A stretch of DNA of 33,364 nt, from positions 84,777 to 118,140 of the forward strand of contig NZ_AYWO01000019.1 of the NCBI RefSeq assembly GCF_000502955.1, written 5' to 3'. The first letter of the stretch is position 1. Each line of letters opens with the position of its first letter. Both the position numbers and the translations under genes were made by a program. Source of the stretch: Mesorhizobium sp. LNHC252B00. Its GTDB lineage: Bacteria; Pseudomonadota; Alphaproteobacteria; Rhizobiales; Rhizobiaceae. Below are positions 15,571-24,683 of this stretch, one piece after another. The notes beneath the pieces were generated by a model, which was not told the origin of the DNA, searched no databases, and saw only the letters and a program-made list of their open reading frames with translations.

Positions 15571-16830
15571 TCAGGCCCGGCCATGCGAGACACGCGAGCG
15601 GCGTGCCAGCGAGTCGACGATGACTGCGATGGCAAGCACGGCGCCGGTGATCATGTACCGAAGCGACGAGGACAGATCGAGCAGCGTCAGGCCGCTGGCG
15701 ATCGACTGGATGACGATGATGCCGAGCAGTGCCGAATAGGCGCTGCCGCGGCCGCCGAACAGGCTGGTGCCGCCGATGACGGCGGCCGCGATGGCGTTGA
15801 GGTTGACGTCGCCGGTGCCTGCCTGCTGGCTGGCCGAGGCAAGGCGGGCCGCCGACAGCACGCCGCCGAAAGCCGCAAGCATCGAGCACAGCACGAAGGC
15901 GCTCGAATAGATCAGCCGCACATTGATGCCGGCGCGCCGTGCCGCCTCGCGGTTGCCGCCGACCGCCGACATCGAACGGCCCCATTTGGTCCGCGTCAGC
16001 GCGTAATGCATTGATATGACAAGGCCGACGAACAGACCGAACATCCACGGAATGCCGCGCGCCTGGTTGAGATAGAAGACGATGAGTTCGAGAATGACCG
16101 TGATGACGACCGCACGCGTGATGAGACCGCTCGTCGAACGTGCCGACAGGTTGGCGGCGCGGCGGCGCGCAACCGTGCGCAGGCCGGTGATCAGCATGAC
16201 GATGCCGGGAACGGCCGCCAGCCCGAACGACAAGAATTTAGGCATCACCAGCAGCTGGCCGAAATTCACCAGGTTCGAGCCGTAAGGCAGGTTGATCGAA
16301 CCGGTCGAGCCGAGGATGTAGAGCTGCAGTCCAAGCACCGCCAGCAGGCCGGCCAATGTCGAGACGAAGCTCGGCATGCCGAGCCGGTTGAACAGCAGCG
16401 CATAGAGCGCGCCGATGAAGCCGCCGACGGCGATAGCGGCGAGAATGGCGAGCGCCACCGGCCAGCCCTGGTTGACCCACAGCGTGCCGACCATCGCCGA
16501 GGCAAAGCCGCTGATCGAACCGACCGACAGGTCGATCTCGCCAACCATCAAAACGCAGACGATGCCGAGCGAGATGACGCCGACTGTCGAGCAATCGAAC
16601 AGCAGGTTGACCAAATTGCTGCTCGACAGGAAGATAGGGTTGATGCTGGCGAACACCGTCCAGATGATGACCAGCCCGACGATGACCGGCAACGAGCCGA
16701 GATCGCCGGAGCGGACCCGGTCGAAGAACCTGCGGATGGCGCCGCTTAAGCCGGCCTCGTGCTTGACGCGCACGTCGGCGCGGTCGAGCTGCGGTGCGAC
16801 TGGGGCAGCTTGTTGCACGTCGCGGTTCAT
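15571..16830 (-). CDS. sugar ABC transporter permease (RbsC/XylH family)
   Basis: 419 residues with about ten hydrophobic segments (for example [56 protein letters not shown]). The permease motif [16 protein letters not shown], the [10 protein letters not shown] loop that contacts the ATPase and the [16 protein letters not shown] block define the BPD_transp_2 family. The start overlaps the ATPase stop (ATGA at 16827-16830), so the two are translationally coupled. It probably works as a homodimer with the ATPase and the binding protein to import ribitol or a related pentitol. Confidence 0.92.
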   Translation of the reverse strand: MNRDVQQAAPVAPQLDRADVRVKHEAGLSGAIRRFFDRVRSGDLGSLPVIVGLVIIWTVFASINPIFLSSSNLVNLLFDCSTVGVISLGIVCVLMVGEIDLSVGSISGFASAMVGTLWVNQGWPVALAILAAIAVGGFIGALYALLFNRLGMPSFVSTLAGLLAVLGLQLYILGSTGSINLPYGSNLVNFGQLLVMPKFLSFGLAAVPGIVMLITGLRTVARRRAANLSARSTSGLITRAVVITVILELIVFYLNQARGIPWMFGLFVGLVISMHYALTRTKWGRSMSAVGGNREAARRAGINVRLIYSSAFVLCSMLAAFGGVLSAARLASASQQAGTGDVNLNAIAAAVIGGTSLFGGRGSAYSALLGIIVIQSIASGLTLLDLSSSLRYMITGAVLAIAVIVDSLARRSRVSHGRA

Positions 16831-17660
16831 GGGCGTGGCTCCTGGGTCTGGTCCTGCCGGGGAGTTTGCTGGGACTGTCTGCGCTCGGCGCGTCGCGACA
16901 CCGAATTGTTCGACGCGCCGGTGATGGCGCTGACCAGTTCCTGGTTCGAGGCATCGGGGGAGAAGATGCCGTTGTTGCGACCGAGCCGCAGCACGACGAT
17001 GCGGTCGGCGACAGCGCGCACGTCTTCCATATTGTGGCTGATGATGACGACGCCGAGGCCGCGGTCGCGCACCCGCTCGATCAGATTGAGCACTTCCGCC
17101 GTCTGCGCCACACCGAGCGCCGCCGTCGGCTCGTCAAGCAGGATAAGCTTGGGTTCGAGCAGCAGCGAGCGGGCGATCGCCACCGTCTGGCGCTGGCCGC
17201 CCGACAGTGAGGCAACGACTTCGCGGACACTGGGGATGCGCGCCGACAGCTCGTTGAGCAGCGTCCAGGCGCGGACTTCCATCGCCACCTCGTCCAGCCG
17301 CAGCGGGCTGAGTTCGCGGCCGAGGAAGATGTTGGCGACGATGTCGAGGTTCTCGCATAGCGCCAGATCCTGGAACACGGTGGCGATGCCGAGCGTCAGC
17401 GCCGCACTCGGGTCGGCCAGCGTCACCTGCTTGCCGCGATAGCTGATCGTGCCCGAGCTCGGCTGATGCACGCCGGCAAGAATCTTGACCAACGTCGACT
17501 TACCGGCGCCATTGTCGCCGACCAGGGCCACCACCTCGCCGGCATGGACATCGAGATCGATGTCGGTGAGCGCCGAGACGGCGCCGAAATGCTTCGAAAT
17601 GCCGCGCAGGCTGAGCACCAGCTCGCCTGTCGGAACCGGTCCGTTCGGGGTGTCAATCAT
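16827..17660 (-). CDS. sugar ABC transporter ATP-binding protein
   Basis: 277 residues, a single ATPase domain: Walker A GDNGAGKST, signature SLSGGQRQTV, Walker B LILLDEPTAALG, switch His in VVIISHNM. Most pentose ABC importers of this class use a fused double ATPase of about 500 residues; here only one domain is present, so two copies must pair, as in the FrcA/short MglA-like subgroup of rhizobia. The start has an AAAGG site eight bases upstream. The C-terminal tail after residue 245 is polar and Gln/Arg-rich. Confidence 0.92.
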   Translation of the reverse strand: MIDTPNGPVPTGELVLSLRGISKHFGAVSALTDIDLDVHAGEVVALVGDNGAGKSTLVKILAGVHQPSSGTISYRGKQVTLADPSAALTLGIATVFQDLALCENLDIVANIFLGRELSPLRLDEVAMEVRAWTLLNELSARIPSVREVVASLSGGQRQTVAIARSLLLEPKLILLDEPTAALGVAQTAEVLNLIERVRDRGLGVVIISHNMEDVRAVADRIVVLRLGRNNGIFSPDASNQELVSAITGASNNSVSRRAERRQSQQTPRQDQTQEPRP

Positions 17661-17697
17661 GCCAGAGACCTTTCAAAGACCGGTTCAAGGATCGAGC

Positions 17698-17730
17698 GCT
17701 GTCTGGCCACCGCCAGGGTGGCCAGACAGC
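17698..17730 (-). terminator. 14-bp perfect hairpin between binding-protein and ATPase genes
   Basis: GCTGTCTGGCCACC (17698-17711) and its exact complement at 17717-17730 enclose a 5-nt loop. It lies 20 bp after the binding-protein stop, inside the operon, and has no T run. Such hairpins after binding-protein genes usually stabilise the upstream message or attenuate read-through, giving an excess of binding protein over membrane components. Confidence 0.75.
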
Positions 17731-17750
17731 GGAGCGGGCAAGGGTCGCGG

Positions 17751-18815
17751 TCAGTCCCCGATGCCCAGCTTCTTGCAGCCTTCCGCGTAACGATCGACGC
17801 AGAGTTCGGCCGCGGTGTTGATCTTCTTGTCGATGATCTCGGCTTTCAGGTTTTCCTGCGTCACCACCGCCGGCGTGAACAGCTGCGAGGGCGTGTCGTA
17901 CAGCGTCATCTCGGCCTTCGGCTTCTCGCCCGAAAGCAGCTTGATGGCGACGTTGGCGGCAGCCGCCGCCACGATCTCGCTCGGCTTGGAGATGGTGTTG
18001 TACTGGTCGCCGGCGATGATCAGCTGCAGTGCCGCGATCGTCGCGTCATTGCCGGTAACCGGCGGCACCGGATCGACGCCGGCGGCCTTGAAGGCCGCGA
18101 TGGCGCCGCCACCGGTGCCGTCATTGGCCGCGACCACGCCGAGGATCTTCGGGCCGAAGCGGGTGATCTGGCCGCCGGCCCATTGCTGCGCCTTCGGCGG
18201 AGCCCATTCCGGCGTGTCGTATTCGGCCAGGATTTGGTAGCCGCTGTTGTCGAGACCTTCGTGGATGCCCTTCTTGATCAGGCCGGCCGCCGCGTCGGTC
18301 GGCGAGCCGTTGATCTGCAGTACGCCGCCGGTCGCCGGATCGACCTTGAGCGCCTTCAGGTGCTCGACCAGCGAGTCGGCGATGGCCTTGCCGATGCCTT
18401 CATTGTTGAACGAGACATAGAAGTCGGCCGGTGCTGTCGGGATCGGCCGGTCATAGGCGATGACCTTGATGCCCTGGCTCTGCGCCAGCTTGACCAGCGA
18501 GGCTGCGGCGGTCGAGTCGACCGGGTCGAGCACGATCGCCTTGGCGCCTTGCGAGATCACCGAGTTGAACTGCTGCTGCTGGCGCGAGGCGTCGGCATCG
18601 GCGTTCTGGTAGAGCACTTTGCAGCCAGGGCACAGCTTCTTCATCTCGGCGGCGAAGCCAGGATAATCATGCTGCTCGTAGCGGGTCGAGGCCTGGTCGG
18701 GCATCAGGAAGGCCACGGTGGCGTCGGTGACCGGCTCGGCAAAGGCAGCCGTGCCACCGAGGAGAGAGAGTGCGAGCGCTGCCGCACCGGTCGATTTCCA
18801 AGCAAATCTGGTCAT
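17751..18815 (-). CDS. periplasmic sugar-binding protein of ABC transporter (ribose/xylose type)
   Basis: 354 residues with a signal peptide (ALALSLLGGTAAFA, cleavage around residue 26). The Peripla_BP_4 pattern is clear: TVAFLMPDQASTRYEQHDYP, QQQQFNSVISQGAKAIVLDP, VIAYDRPIPTAPADFYVSFN, GVVAANDGTGGGAIAAFKAA, PVTGNDATIAALQLIIAGDQ. It resembles the XylF branch, with R41-type ligand contact and the late Asn-Asp pair. It is the first structural gene of the pentitol operon, preceded by a 277-bp spacer containing two small palindromes. The ligand is inferred as ribitol from the downstream enzymes. Confidence 0.9.
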   Translation of the reverse strand: MTRFAWKSTGAAALALSLLGGTAAFAEPVTDATVAFLMPDQASTRYEQHDYPGFAAEMKKLCPGCKVLYQNADADASRQQQQFNSVISQGAKAIVLDPVDSTAAASLVKLAQSQGIKVIAYDRPIPTAPADFYVSFNNEGIGKAIADSLVEHLKALKVDPATGGVLQINGSPTDAAAGLIKKGIHEGLDNSGYQILAEYDTPEWAPPKAQQWAGGQITRFGPKILGVVAANDGTGGGAIAAFKAAGVDPVPPVTGNDATIAALQLIIAGDQYNTISKPSEIVAAAAANVAIKLLSGEKPKAEMTLYDTPSQLFTPAVVTQENLKAEIIDKKINTAAELCVDRYAEGCKKLGIGD

Positions 18816-18838
18816 TCGAATGTCTCCGTTTCAAAAAT

Positions 18839-18885
18839 GGTTTCACGAAACCTGATCGCCACATGGCGCCAAGCTTGACTTCAAG
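18839..18885. promoter_or_regulatory. two small palindromes in the operon leader
   Basis: GGTTTC-AC-GAAACC at 18839-18852 and CTTGA-CT-TCAAG at 18874-18885 lie 24 and 59 bp upstream of the binding-protein start. Either may be a regulator site for the pentitol operon; the AraC protein encoded next door is the obvious candidate, although AraC proteins usually prefer direct repeats. The remainder of the spacer to 19092 shows nothing else I can name. Confidence 0.45.
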
Positions 18886-19092
18886 TCCGACTGTTGCGAG
18901 GAGTGCGACCCGCGCCCCTCTGGCGGATCTGCTCGATCCCCAGCCAGCCGTTAACGCATCCTCCTGGGCATGATCGAAGACGATCAGCCACAGTTGCTGG
19001 ATTTCAGGACAAGCGATCTCCAGCACGGGACGCCTCGAGCGCATCCCGCGTCATTCCTTCCCTAAGTCTCGGCTCCTCCCGGTTCCTCCCTG

Positions 19093-19977
19093 TTAGGCGG
19101 CAATCTCCGCATTGATGTTTTCCGCCAGCAATACCCGGAAACGCGAAGGCGACATGCCCTTCTGCGCCAGGAACCGGCGGTTGAAGTTCGAGATATTGTT
19201 GTAGCCAGCGGCGTAGCAGATCTCGGTGATCGACATCTGGCCCTCGCTCATCAACAGCTGGCAGGCGAGGTTGATGCGCAGCCGGTTGACATATTCCACC
19301 AGCGCCATGCCGGTGTGGCGACGGAAGCTGCGCGAAAATGCGCTGGGGCTACGCCCGGCGATTTCGGCAAGGTCGCCTTCGCTGAACGGCTCGGTCAAAT
19401 GACCATTGATGTAGGCCAGCGCCTTGTTGATGCCTGCCGACATGAAACCTGACGGATCGGGAAGATAACCGGCGCTGGTCAGGGTGCGCACATCGCTGGC
19501 ACGGCTCAGGATATCGAGCACGCCCATGAACAGCGAGAGGCGGCGCACGCCCTGCGCCTCGACCAGTTCGGCAAGCAGCGGCGCGGCAAGCTCGGCCGTC
19601 GCCGGCGAGAACAGCGCGCCGCGACGGCTGATTTCCAGGATACCGGCGCAGGCGGCAAGTTCGGGAAGGGCCGCCGTCGATTCGGCGATGAATGCTTCCG
19701 AGAACTGGACGACACGTCCGCGCAGCGGCACAGTTTCGCCCGGCGGTACGTCGCTAACCCAGTTGTGCGGCAGATTGGGGCCGGTGAGCACTAGATTGCC
19801 CGGCTCGAACTCGCCGATAAAGTCGCCGACGAAGTAGCGGCCGGTGGTGGCGACAACCAGGTGGATCTCGTATTCAGGATGGAAGTGCCAACGCACGGTG
19901 CGGAAGGGATAGCCGTGAGCCCACGCCTTGAACGACTCACCGCGTCTGATCTGGACGACTTCCAAGTCCGGATTCAT
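19093..19977 (-). CDS. AraC family transcriptional regulator with N-terminal cupin domain
   Basis: 294 residues from ATG 19977, chosen for the GGGAGGAACGGGC leader; a longer frame adds ten residues. The N-terminal cupin (WHFHPEYEIHLVVATTGRYF, LVLTGPNLPHNWVSD) is the sugar-sensing type. Two helix-turn-helix units are visible in the last 100 residues: FSEGDLAEIAGRSPSAFSRS and ITEICYAAGYNNISNFNRRF, then KGMSPSRFR. It is upstream of and codirectional with the pentitol ABC/dehydrogenase/kinase genes and is the likely activator of that operon. Klebsiella instead uses a DeoR/LacI-like repressor for ribitol, so the regulator type differs. Confidence 0.9.
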   Translation of the reverse strand: MNPDLEVVQIRRGESFKAWAHGYPFRTVRWHFHPEYEIHLVVATTGRYFVGDFIGEFEPGNLVLTGPNLPHNWVSDVPPGETVPLRGRVVQFSEAFIAESTAALPELAACAGILEISRRGALFSPATAELAAPLLAELVEAQGVRRLSLFMGVLDILSRASDVRTLTSAGYLPDPSGFMSAGINKALAYINGHLTEPFSEGDLAEIAGRSPSAFSRSFRRHTGMALVEYVNRLRINLACQLLMSEGQMSITEICYAAGYNNISNFNRRFLAQKGMSPSRFRVLLAENINAEIAA

Positions 19978-20258
19978 GCCCGTTCCTCCCGGCACCGGTC
20001 CAGTCATGCGACCAGTTACAGCGCCCTCTCCGCAGGCCGCGTATGCCGCTCTCTGCAGTGATCAAAGCTTAGGCGGCAATCCCTGCCGCCGCCACCACGG
20101 TCTGTCCATCTGACCGATACTTTTTTGACGTTTTTGTGGTCAAAGAGAACGGCTGTCGGGAAAGATGGCTCCGGCTGCAAAGCGCCAAGGAACCCGGAGC
20201 CCATGGTTGGGCGGTTTCTTCGAACCATTGGCAACGCCCGAGCGGCCATGCGTCGTCG

Positions 20259-20555
20259 TCAGCTCACCTCGTGCTGCGCACCATTCGCTACCGCTGCCGG
20301 CGGCGACGCCATATCCGGCACAAGTATGTCGTTGCGGCGCGCGAAGGTGACCAGGGTGGCCCGCACCGTCTCCGCATCGATCTCACCGGCGATGCCGGCC
20401 CTGCAAGCGTTGAGCGCGACGGCATGGGCGCCATTGCGGCTGGCGGCCGGCCAATCCTGCAGCAGGGCATAGGCTTCCATCACGCTGTCGATCTTCCTCG
20501 GAAAACCCATTCCGACCAGAAGGGTGACCGGTTCCTTGAACTGCCCATGATTCAT
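20259..20555 (-). CDS. DUF982 family protein
   Basis: 98 residues from ATG 20555, preceded by GAGAGGAGGCACGAGCC. The family core is plain: PVTLLVGMGFPRKIDSVMEA, YALLQDWPAASRNGAHAVAL, NACRAGIAGEIDAETVRATL, VTFARRNDILVP. DUF982 proteins are about 80-100 residues, often multicopy in rhizobia, and of unknown function. The frame is open upstream without a stop for another 141 codons (see the next entry). Confidence 0.88.
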   Translation of the reverse strand: MNHGQFKEPVTLLVGMGFPRKIDSVMEAYALLQDWPAASRNGAHAVALNACRAGIAGEIDAETVRATLVTFARRNDILVPDMASPPAAVANGAQHEVS

Positions 20556-20978
20556 GGCTCGTGCCTCCTCTCGATTGTGCAGGACCTGCGGCGGACCGAA
20601 GACCGAAGAGCGCTGCCCGCCGGGGCTAGGGTGGGTGGGGCTGGACGTCTTGTATCGAGGATTGAATAGCCGTTTCGGTGCCGCCGATCGCGCCCGGATC
20701 GCCGCCCAGTTCGGTCCTGGCAAGCTCGATCCGGTCAGTTCGAGCTTGGCCGGCCCGACACTGGCCGCGCCGAGCGACGGAACGCATCGGCCCGGCGCCG
20801 GCAGCGCCCTGTGCGCCTTCACCAGCGCCTCCAGCCAAGCGACGACGGCAAGCGGAGACGGATTGCGGCCATCAAGCCAGGATGCGACCTCGCTTTGCGG
20901 ACGGCCAAGTTCGGCCGCCAGGTCGCCCGCCTCCCATCTCAGTATTTTCAGGCATTCACGCAACCGGCCCGCAATCAC
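20259..20978 (-). CDS. read-through frame joining an HTH-like small protein to the DUF982 gene
   Basis: A GTG at 20978 with GGAGG seven bases upstream starts a frame whose first about 60 residues look like a real small protein: RLRECLKILRWEAGDLAAEL, GRPQSEVASWLDGRNPSPL, AVVAWLEALVKAHRALP. This is an XRE-like helix-turn-helix pattern. No stop follows; the frame passes through about 75 residues of low-quality Pro/Ser-rich sequence into the DUF982 gene. Either the small gene lost its stop by a frameshift around 20770, or a genuine fusion exists. The strong separate ribosome site of the DUF982 gene argues for two original genes. A one-base shift near the end of the helix-turn-helix part would give a stop within about 20 codons. 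Confidence 0.45.
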   Translation of the reverse strand: MIAGRLRECLKILRWEAGDLAAELGRPQSEVASWLDGRNPSPLAVVAWLEALVKAHRALPAPGRCVPSLGAASVGPAKLELTGSSLPGPNWAAIRARSAAPKRLFNPRYKTSSPTHPSPGGQRSSVFGPPQVLHNREEARAMNHGQFKEPVTLLVGMGFPRKIDSVMEAYALLQDWPAASRNGAHAVALNACRAGIAGEIDAETVRATLVTFARRNDILVPDMASPPAAVANGAQHEVS

Positions 20979-21053
20979 ATCTCCACCTCCACAACAGCAA
21001 ATGTTTTCCGTCGCATGCAACAGGACGAAGATCGCTAAACAGCGCTCGCCAGT

Positions 21054-21278
21054 TCAGCCGCCGGCGGACGCCTTGGCAGCGGCCGACACCTGCTGCGCGG
21101 CAAGGAACATCAGCGTCGACGCCGCGGTACGCCGGTTCCAGCCGGCGGCTTCGGCCATGTCGAGCAGCCCCGCCAGCAGCGGCTGCAGTGCGCTCCTGCA
21201 TTCAGTCTCGTAGGCCAGGAATTCCTTTGCCTGATGCGTCGGCGCCGGTACGGCTCCGAGGCCAGCCATTGCATCCAT
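21054..21278 (-). CDS. small conserved hypothetical protein downstream of groEL
   Basis: 74 residues from ATG 21278, which has GGAGG five bases upstream. The sequence is helical and Ala-rich: AKEFLAYETECRSALQPLLA, LLDMAEAAGWNRRTAASTLM, FLAAQQVSAAAKA. The middle resembles a short helix-turn-helix-like arrangement. It is 66 bp past the groEL stop on the same strand, separated by a strong hairpin, so it may be co-transcribed at a lower level. Unknown function. Confidence 0.72.
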   Translation of the reverse strand: MDAMAGLGAVPAPTHQAKEFLAYETECRSALQPLLAGLLDMAEAAGWNRRTAASTLMFLAAQQVSAAAKASAGG

Positions 21279-21305
21279 GTATACCTCCACTTTTTTCCGA
21301 CTGAT

Positions 21306-21329
21306 GCCCGCTCCCCGTGGGGAGCGGGC
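21306..21329 (-). terminator. 11-bp GC-rich hairpin after groEL
   Basis: GCCCGCTCCCC (21306-21316) pairs perfectly with GGGGAGCGGGC (21319-21329). It lies 15 bp past the groEL stop. No U run follows in the transcript direction, so it may act as a 3' stabiliser or partial terminator before the small gene at 21054-21278. Confidence 0.6.
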
Positions 21330-21344
21330 GGATTGGCCGCGACC

Positions 21345-22988
<1,644 letters not shown>

Positions 22989-23033
22989 TCATCTAGGCAG
23001 CATTCGTTGACTGGTTGGATCTGGAAGGAGCCG

Positions 23034-23348
23034 TCATGCAGCCTTCTTCACTTGCTCGGCCTGCTCGATCACGCCCATCACGTCGCTTTCCTTCATGATG
23101 AGCAAATCCTGGCCGTCGAGCCGGATCTCGGTGCCCGACCATTTGCCGAACAGGATGCGGTCGCCGACCTTGACGTCGAGTTCGGTCAGCTTGCCGCTGT
23201 CGTCGCGCGCGCCGGGACCCGTGGCGAGCACCTCGCCTTCCTGCGGCTTTTCCTTTGCCGTGTCGGGAATGATGATGCCGCCCGCCGTCTTTTCCTCGGC
23301 TTCGACGCGGCGGACCAGGATACGGTCATGCAATGGACGGAACGCCAT
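23034..23348 (-). CDS. groES: co-chaperonin GroES (Hsp10)
   Basis: 104 residues from ATG 23348 with AAGGAGAACGAA in front. [40 protein letters not shown] (mobile loop), [34 protein letters not shown] are all standard. The heptameric lid of the GroEL chamber. First gene of the operon, with a CIRCE operator 156 bp upstream of the start codon. The longer frame to 23531 is only upstream leader. Confidence 0.97.
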   Translation of the reverse strand: MAFRPLHDRILVRRVEAEEKTAGGIIIPDTAKEKPQEGEVLATGPGARDDSGKLTELDVKVGDRILFGKWSGTEIRLDGQDLLIMKESDVMGVIEQAEQVKKAA

Positions 23349-23504
23349 TTCGTTCTCCTTTTGGACAAACAAATTTCTACGGCTCCTCCGCGCCGGACCG
23401 ACCATATCGGACCGGCACGGGGACGCTGCGACCCTTTGCAGCATCGCGCGCGCATATCGAGCTAGTTTGCCGGTTTGCGGTTTCAAGAGCCCGGCCAAAA
23501 AAAT

Positions 23505-23531
23505 TTGGCACTCGGGCACTGCGAGTGCCAA
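23505..23531 (-). promoter_or_regulatory. CIRCE element (HrcA operator) of groESL
   Basis: TTGGCACTC (23505-23513), 9 nt, GAGTGCCAA (23523-23531): a perfect 9-bp inverted repeat with the canonical 9-nt spacing, one base per arm away from the consensus TTAGCACTC. HrcA binds this site to repress groESL until heat shock. CTTGAA at 23487-23482 (minus strand) just downstream could be a -35-like element, so the precise promoter is uncertain. Confidence 0.93.
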
Positions 23532-23584
23532 AAGCCTGTTAACGCAGGCTTATTCCGCGAGGACGCCCTTATTCCGCGAGGACG
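23532..23584. repeat. small hairpin and 17-bp direct repeat upstream of CIRCE
   Basis: AAGCCTG (23532-23538) and CAGGCTT (23545-23551) form a 7-bp stem with 6-nt loop immediately next to CIRCE. CTTATTCCGCGAGGACG is then repeated exactly at 23549-23565 and 23568-23584 (19-bp period). The direct repeat could be a regulator site for groESL or for the divergent gene at 23699; no binding protein can be named. Apart from CIRCE and these repeats the 350-bp spacer 23349-23698 shows nothing else. Confidence 0.7.
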
Positions 23585-23698
23585 GGCCGCCGCTTGAATC
23601 TTCCGCCACCACCCAACAAATTATCTCCCCGCCGGCGCCATCGCGGGCGCCGGAACCGCTTACCCTCCTAAGGAGTTGTTCGCAGACGGAGCATATCG

Positions 23699-24043
23699 AT
23701 GGAACGACAGGCTTATTCACCGATCACTTCCACCCCGGCCGCCGAAACATCCGACTACGCGCTTGACCGCCTGCTCCAGCCGGCCAGCCACTTCAACCAT
23801 CCCGAAGAGGTGCTGAGCGACGACACGCTCGACCTGTGGGAAAAGCGTGCCATCCTGTCTTCCTGGGCGTCGGATGCCTGCGCCGTCTATTCCATGCCGG
23901 CACTGCGCCAACCGCCGGGCGCCAGCCAACCAGTGTCGTTCGACCAGATCATGGACGCGCTGTTCAAGCTCGACGGCGACGCCTCGGCGCCACCTCATGA
24001 GCCCGGCGAGTTCCCTCATCTCTTCGACAGGCTGGGCGCCTGA
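23699..24043 (+). CDS. small conserved hypothetical protein divergent from groESL
   Basis: 114 residues, with GGAG eight bases before ATG 23699. Core: LDRLLQPASHFNHPEEVLSD, DTLDLWEKRAILSSWASDAC, AVYSMPALRQPPG, VSFDQIMDALFKLDG. I recognise the block EKRAILSSWASDACAV as a conserved small protein of Rhizobiales of unknown function. It is soluble and acidic, with no signal peptide. It precedes usg by 23 bp, so the two are probably co-transcribed, and it shares the spacer with groES, which hints at stress-related expression. Confidence 0.82.
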   Translation: MERQAYSPITSTPAAETSDYALDRLLQPASHFNHPEEVLSDDTLDLWEKRAILSSWASDACAVYSMPALRQPPGASQPVSFDQIMDALFKLDGDASAPPHEPGEFPHLFDRLGA

Positions 24044-24066
24044 TATCCGACAGAAAGGAGAAACGA

Positions 24067-24345
24067 ATGGTCGCAAGCGTCAGCAAGGAATTCCGCCTCC
24101 AGATGGAAGGCTATGGCCTGACCACGGCAGAGATTCACTATCGCCTGCCCGACCATCCGAGCTTGCTTCAGCTCTATGTCTGGCAGGACTACGACCTTGC
24201 CCCCGACTTTCCCGAACTCCACGGGTTTTTATCCTACTGGGAGCGCGAACTCGAGGGCCCGCTGCATTCGGTTCGGGTGGCCCACCACCGGCTGATCCGG
24301 CCTTCGGAATGGCGGGCCATCGACGGCATCATCGCCATCCAGTAA
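24067..24345 (+). CDS. usg: Usg family protein
   Basis: 92 residues, start with AAAGGAGAAACGA before the ATG. The family pattern is strong: SKEFRLQMEGYGLTTAEIHY, RLPDHPSLLQLYVWQDYDLA, PDFPELHGFLSYWERELEGP, LHSVRVAHHRLIRPSEWRAI. Usg was named for its position upstream of trp genes in Caulobacter; its biochemical role is not known. Here it is not beside trp genes but follows a small gene divergent from groESL. Confidence 0.92.
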   Translation: MVASVSKEFRLQMEGYGLTTAEIHYRLPDHPSLLQLYVWQDYDLAPDFPELHGFLSYWERELEGPLHSVRVAHHRLIRPSEWRAIDGIIAIQ

Positions 24346-24436
24346 GCGATTCGCACGGCTCGAGCGCCGCGCTCACGGGAGCCGATAAACGACCCCAGCA
24401 TCGCCGCGCGAGCGTCCCGGCCTGAGGCTTCGCTCT

Positions 24437-24565
24437 ATGCTCAGATCACTTGGACTATCGACAGTCCAATGACTGAGCATGGCGGTGGCCGAAGAATCGG
24501 CTTCAAAGGTTCTTCGCCTTCATGACTTAAGCAACTATATTAGTTGCTGGTGAATTATATTTCAC
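24437..24565. repeat. three palindromes upstream of the orphan 296-residue protein gene
   Basis: Within the 338-bp spacer 24346-24683 are: (a) a nested dyad 24437-24480, outer ATGCTCAG/CTGAGCAT and inner TTGGACT/AGTCCAA; (b) AGCAACTA-TAT-TAGTTGCT at 24530-24548; (c) GTGAA-N6-TTCAC at 24550-24565. The first may be a terminator of the usg unit, though it lacks a T run; (b) and (c) sit in an AT-rich stretch 119-154 bp before the next start and look like operators. Nothing else recognisable is in the spacer. Confidence 0.7.
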
Positions 24566-24683
24566 AAACGATTTTGGCGCCAGGATAACTATTTTTGCCG
24601 GACTCCACTTCAACCATTGTTTAACTGCCGTGCTTCATTCTGTGTATTGCACCCCAAGGCATGTGAAATTCAAGGATCGCTCG

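Noticed and set aside
20167..20201. GGCTCCGG/CCGGAGCC arms in the AraC-DUF982 spacer as a terminator
   Set aside because: The loop of 19 nt and absence of a T run make it weak; it may be chance in GC-rich DNA.
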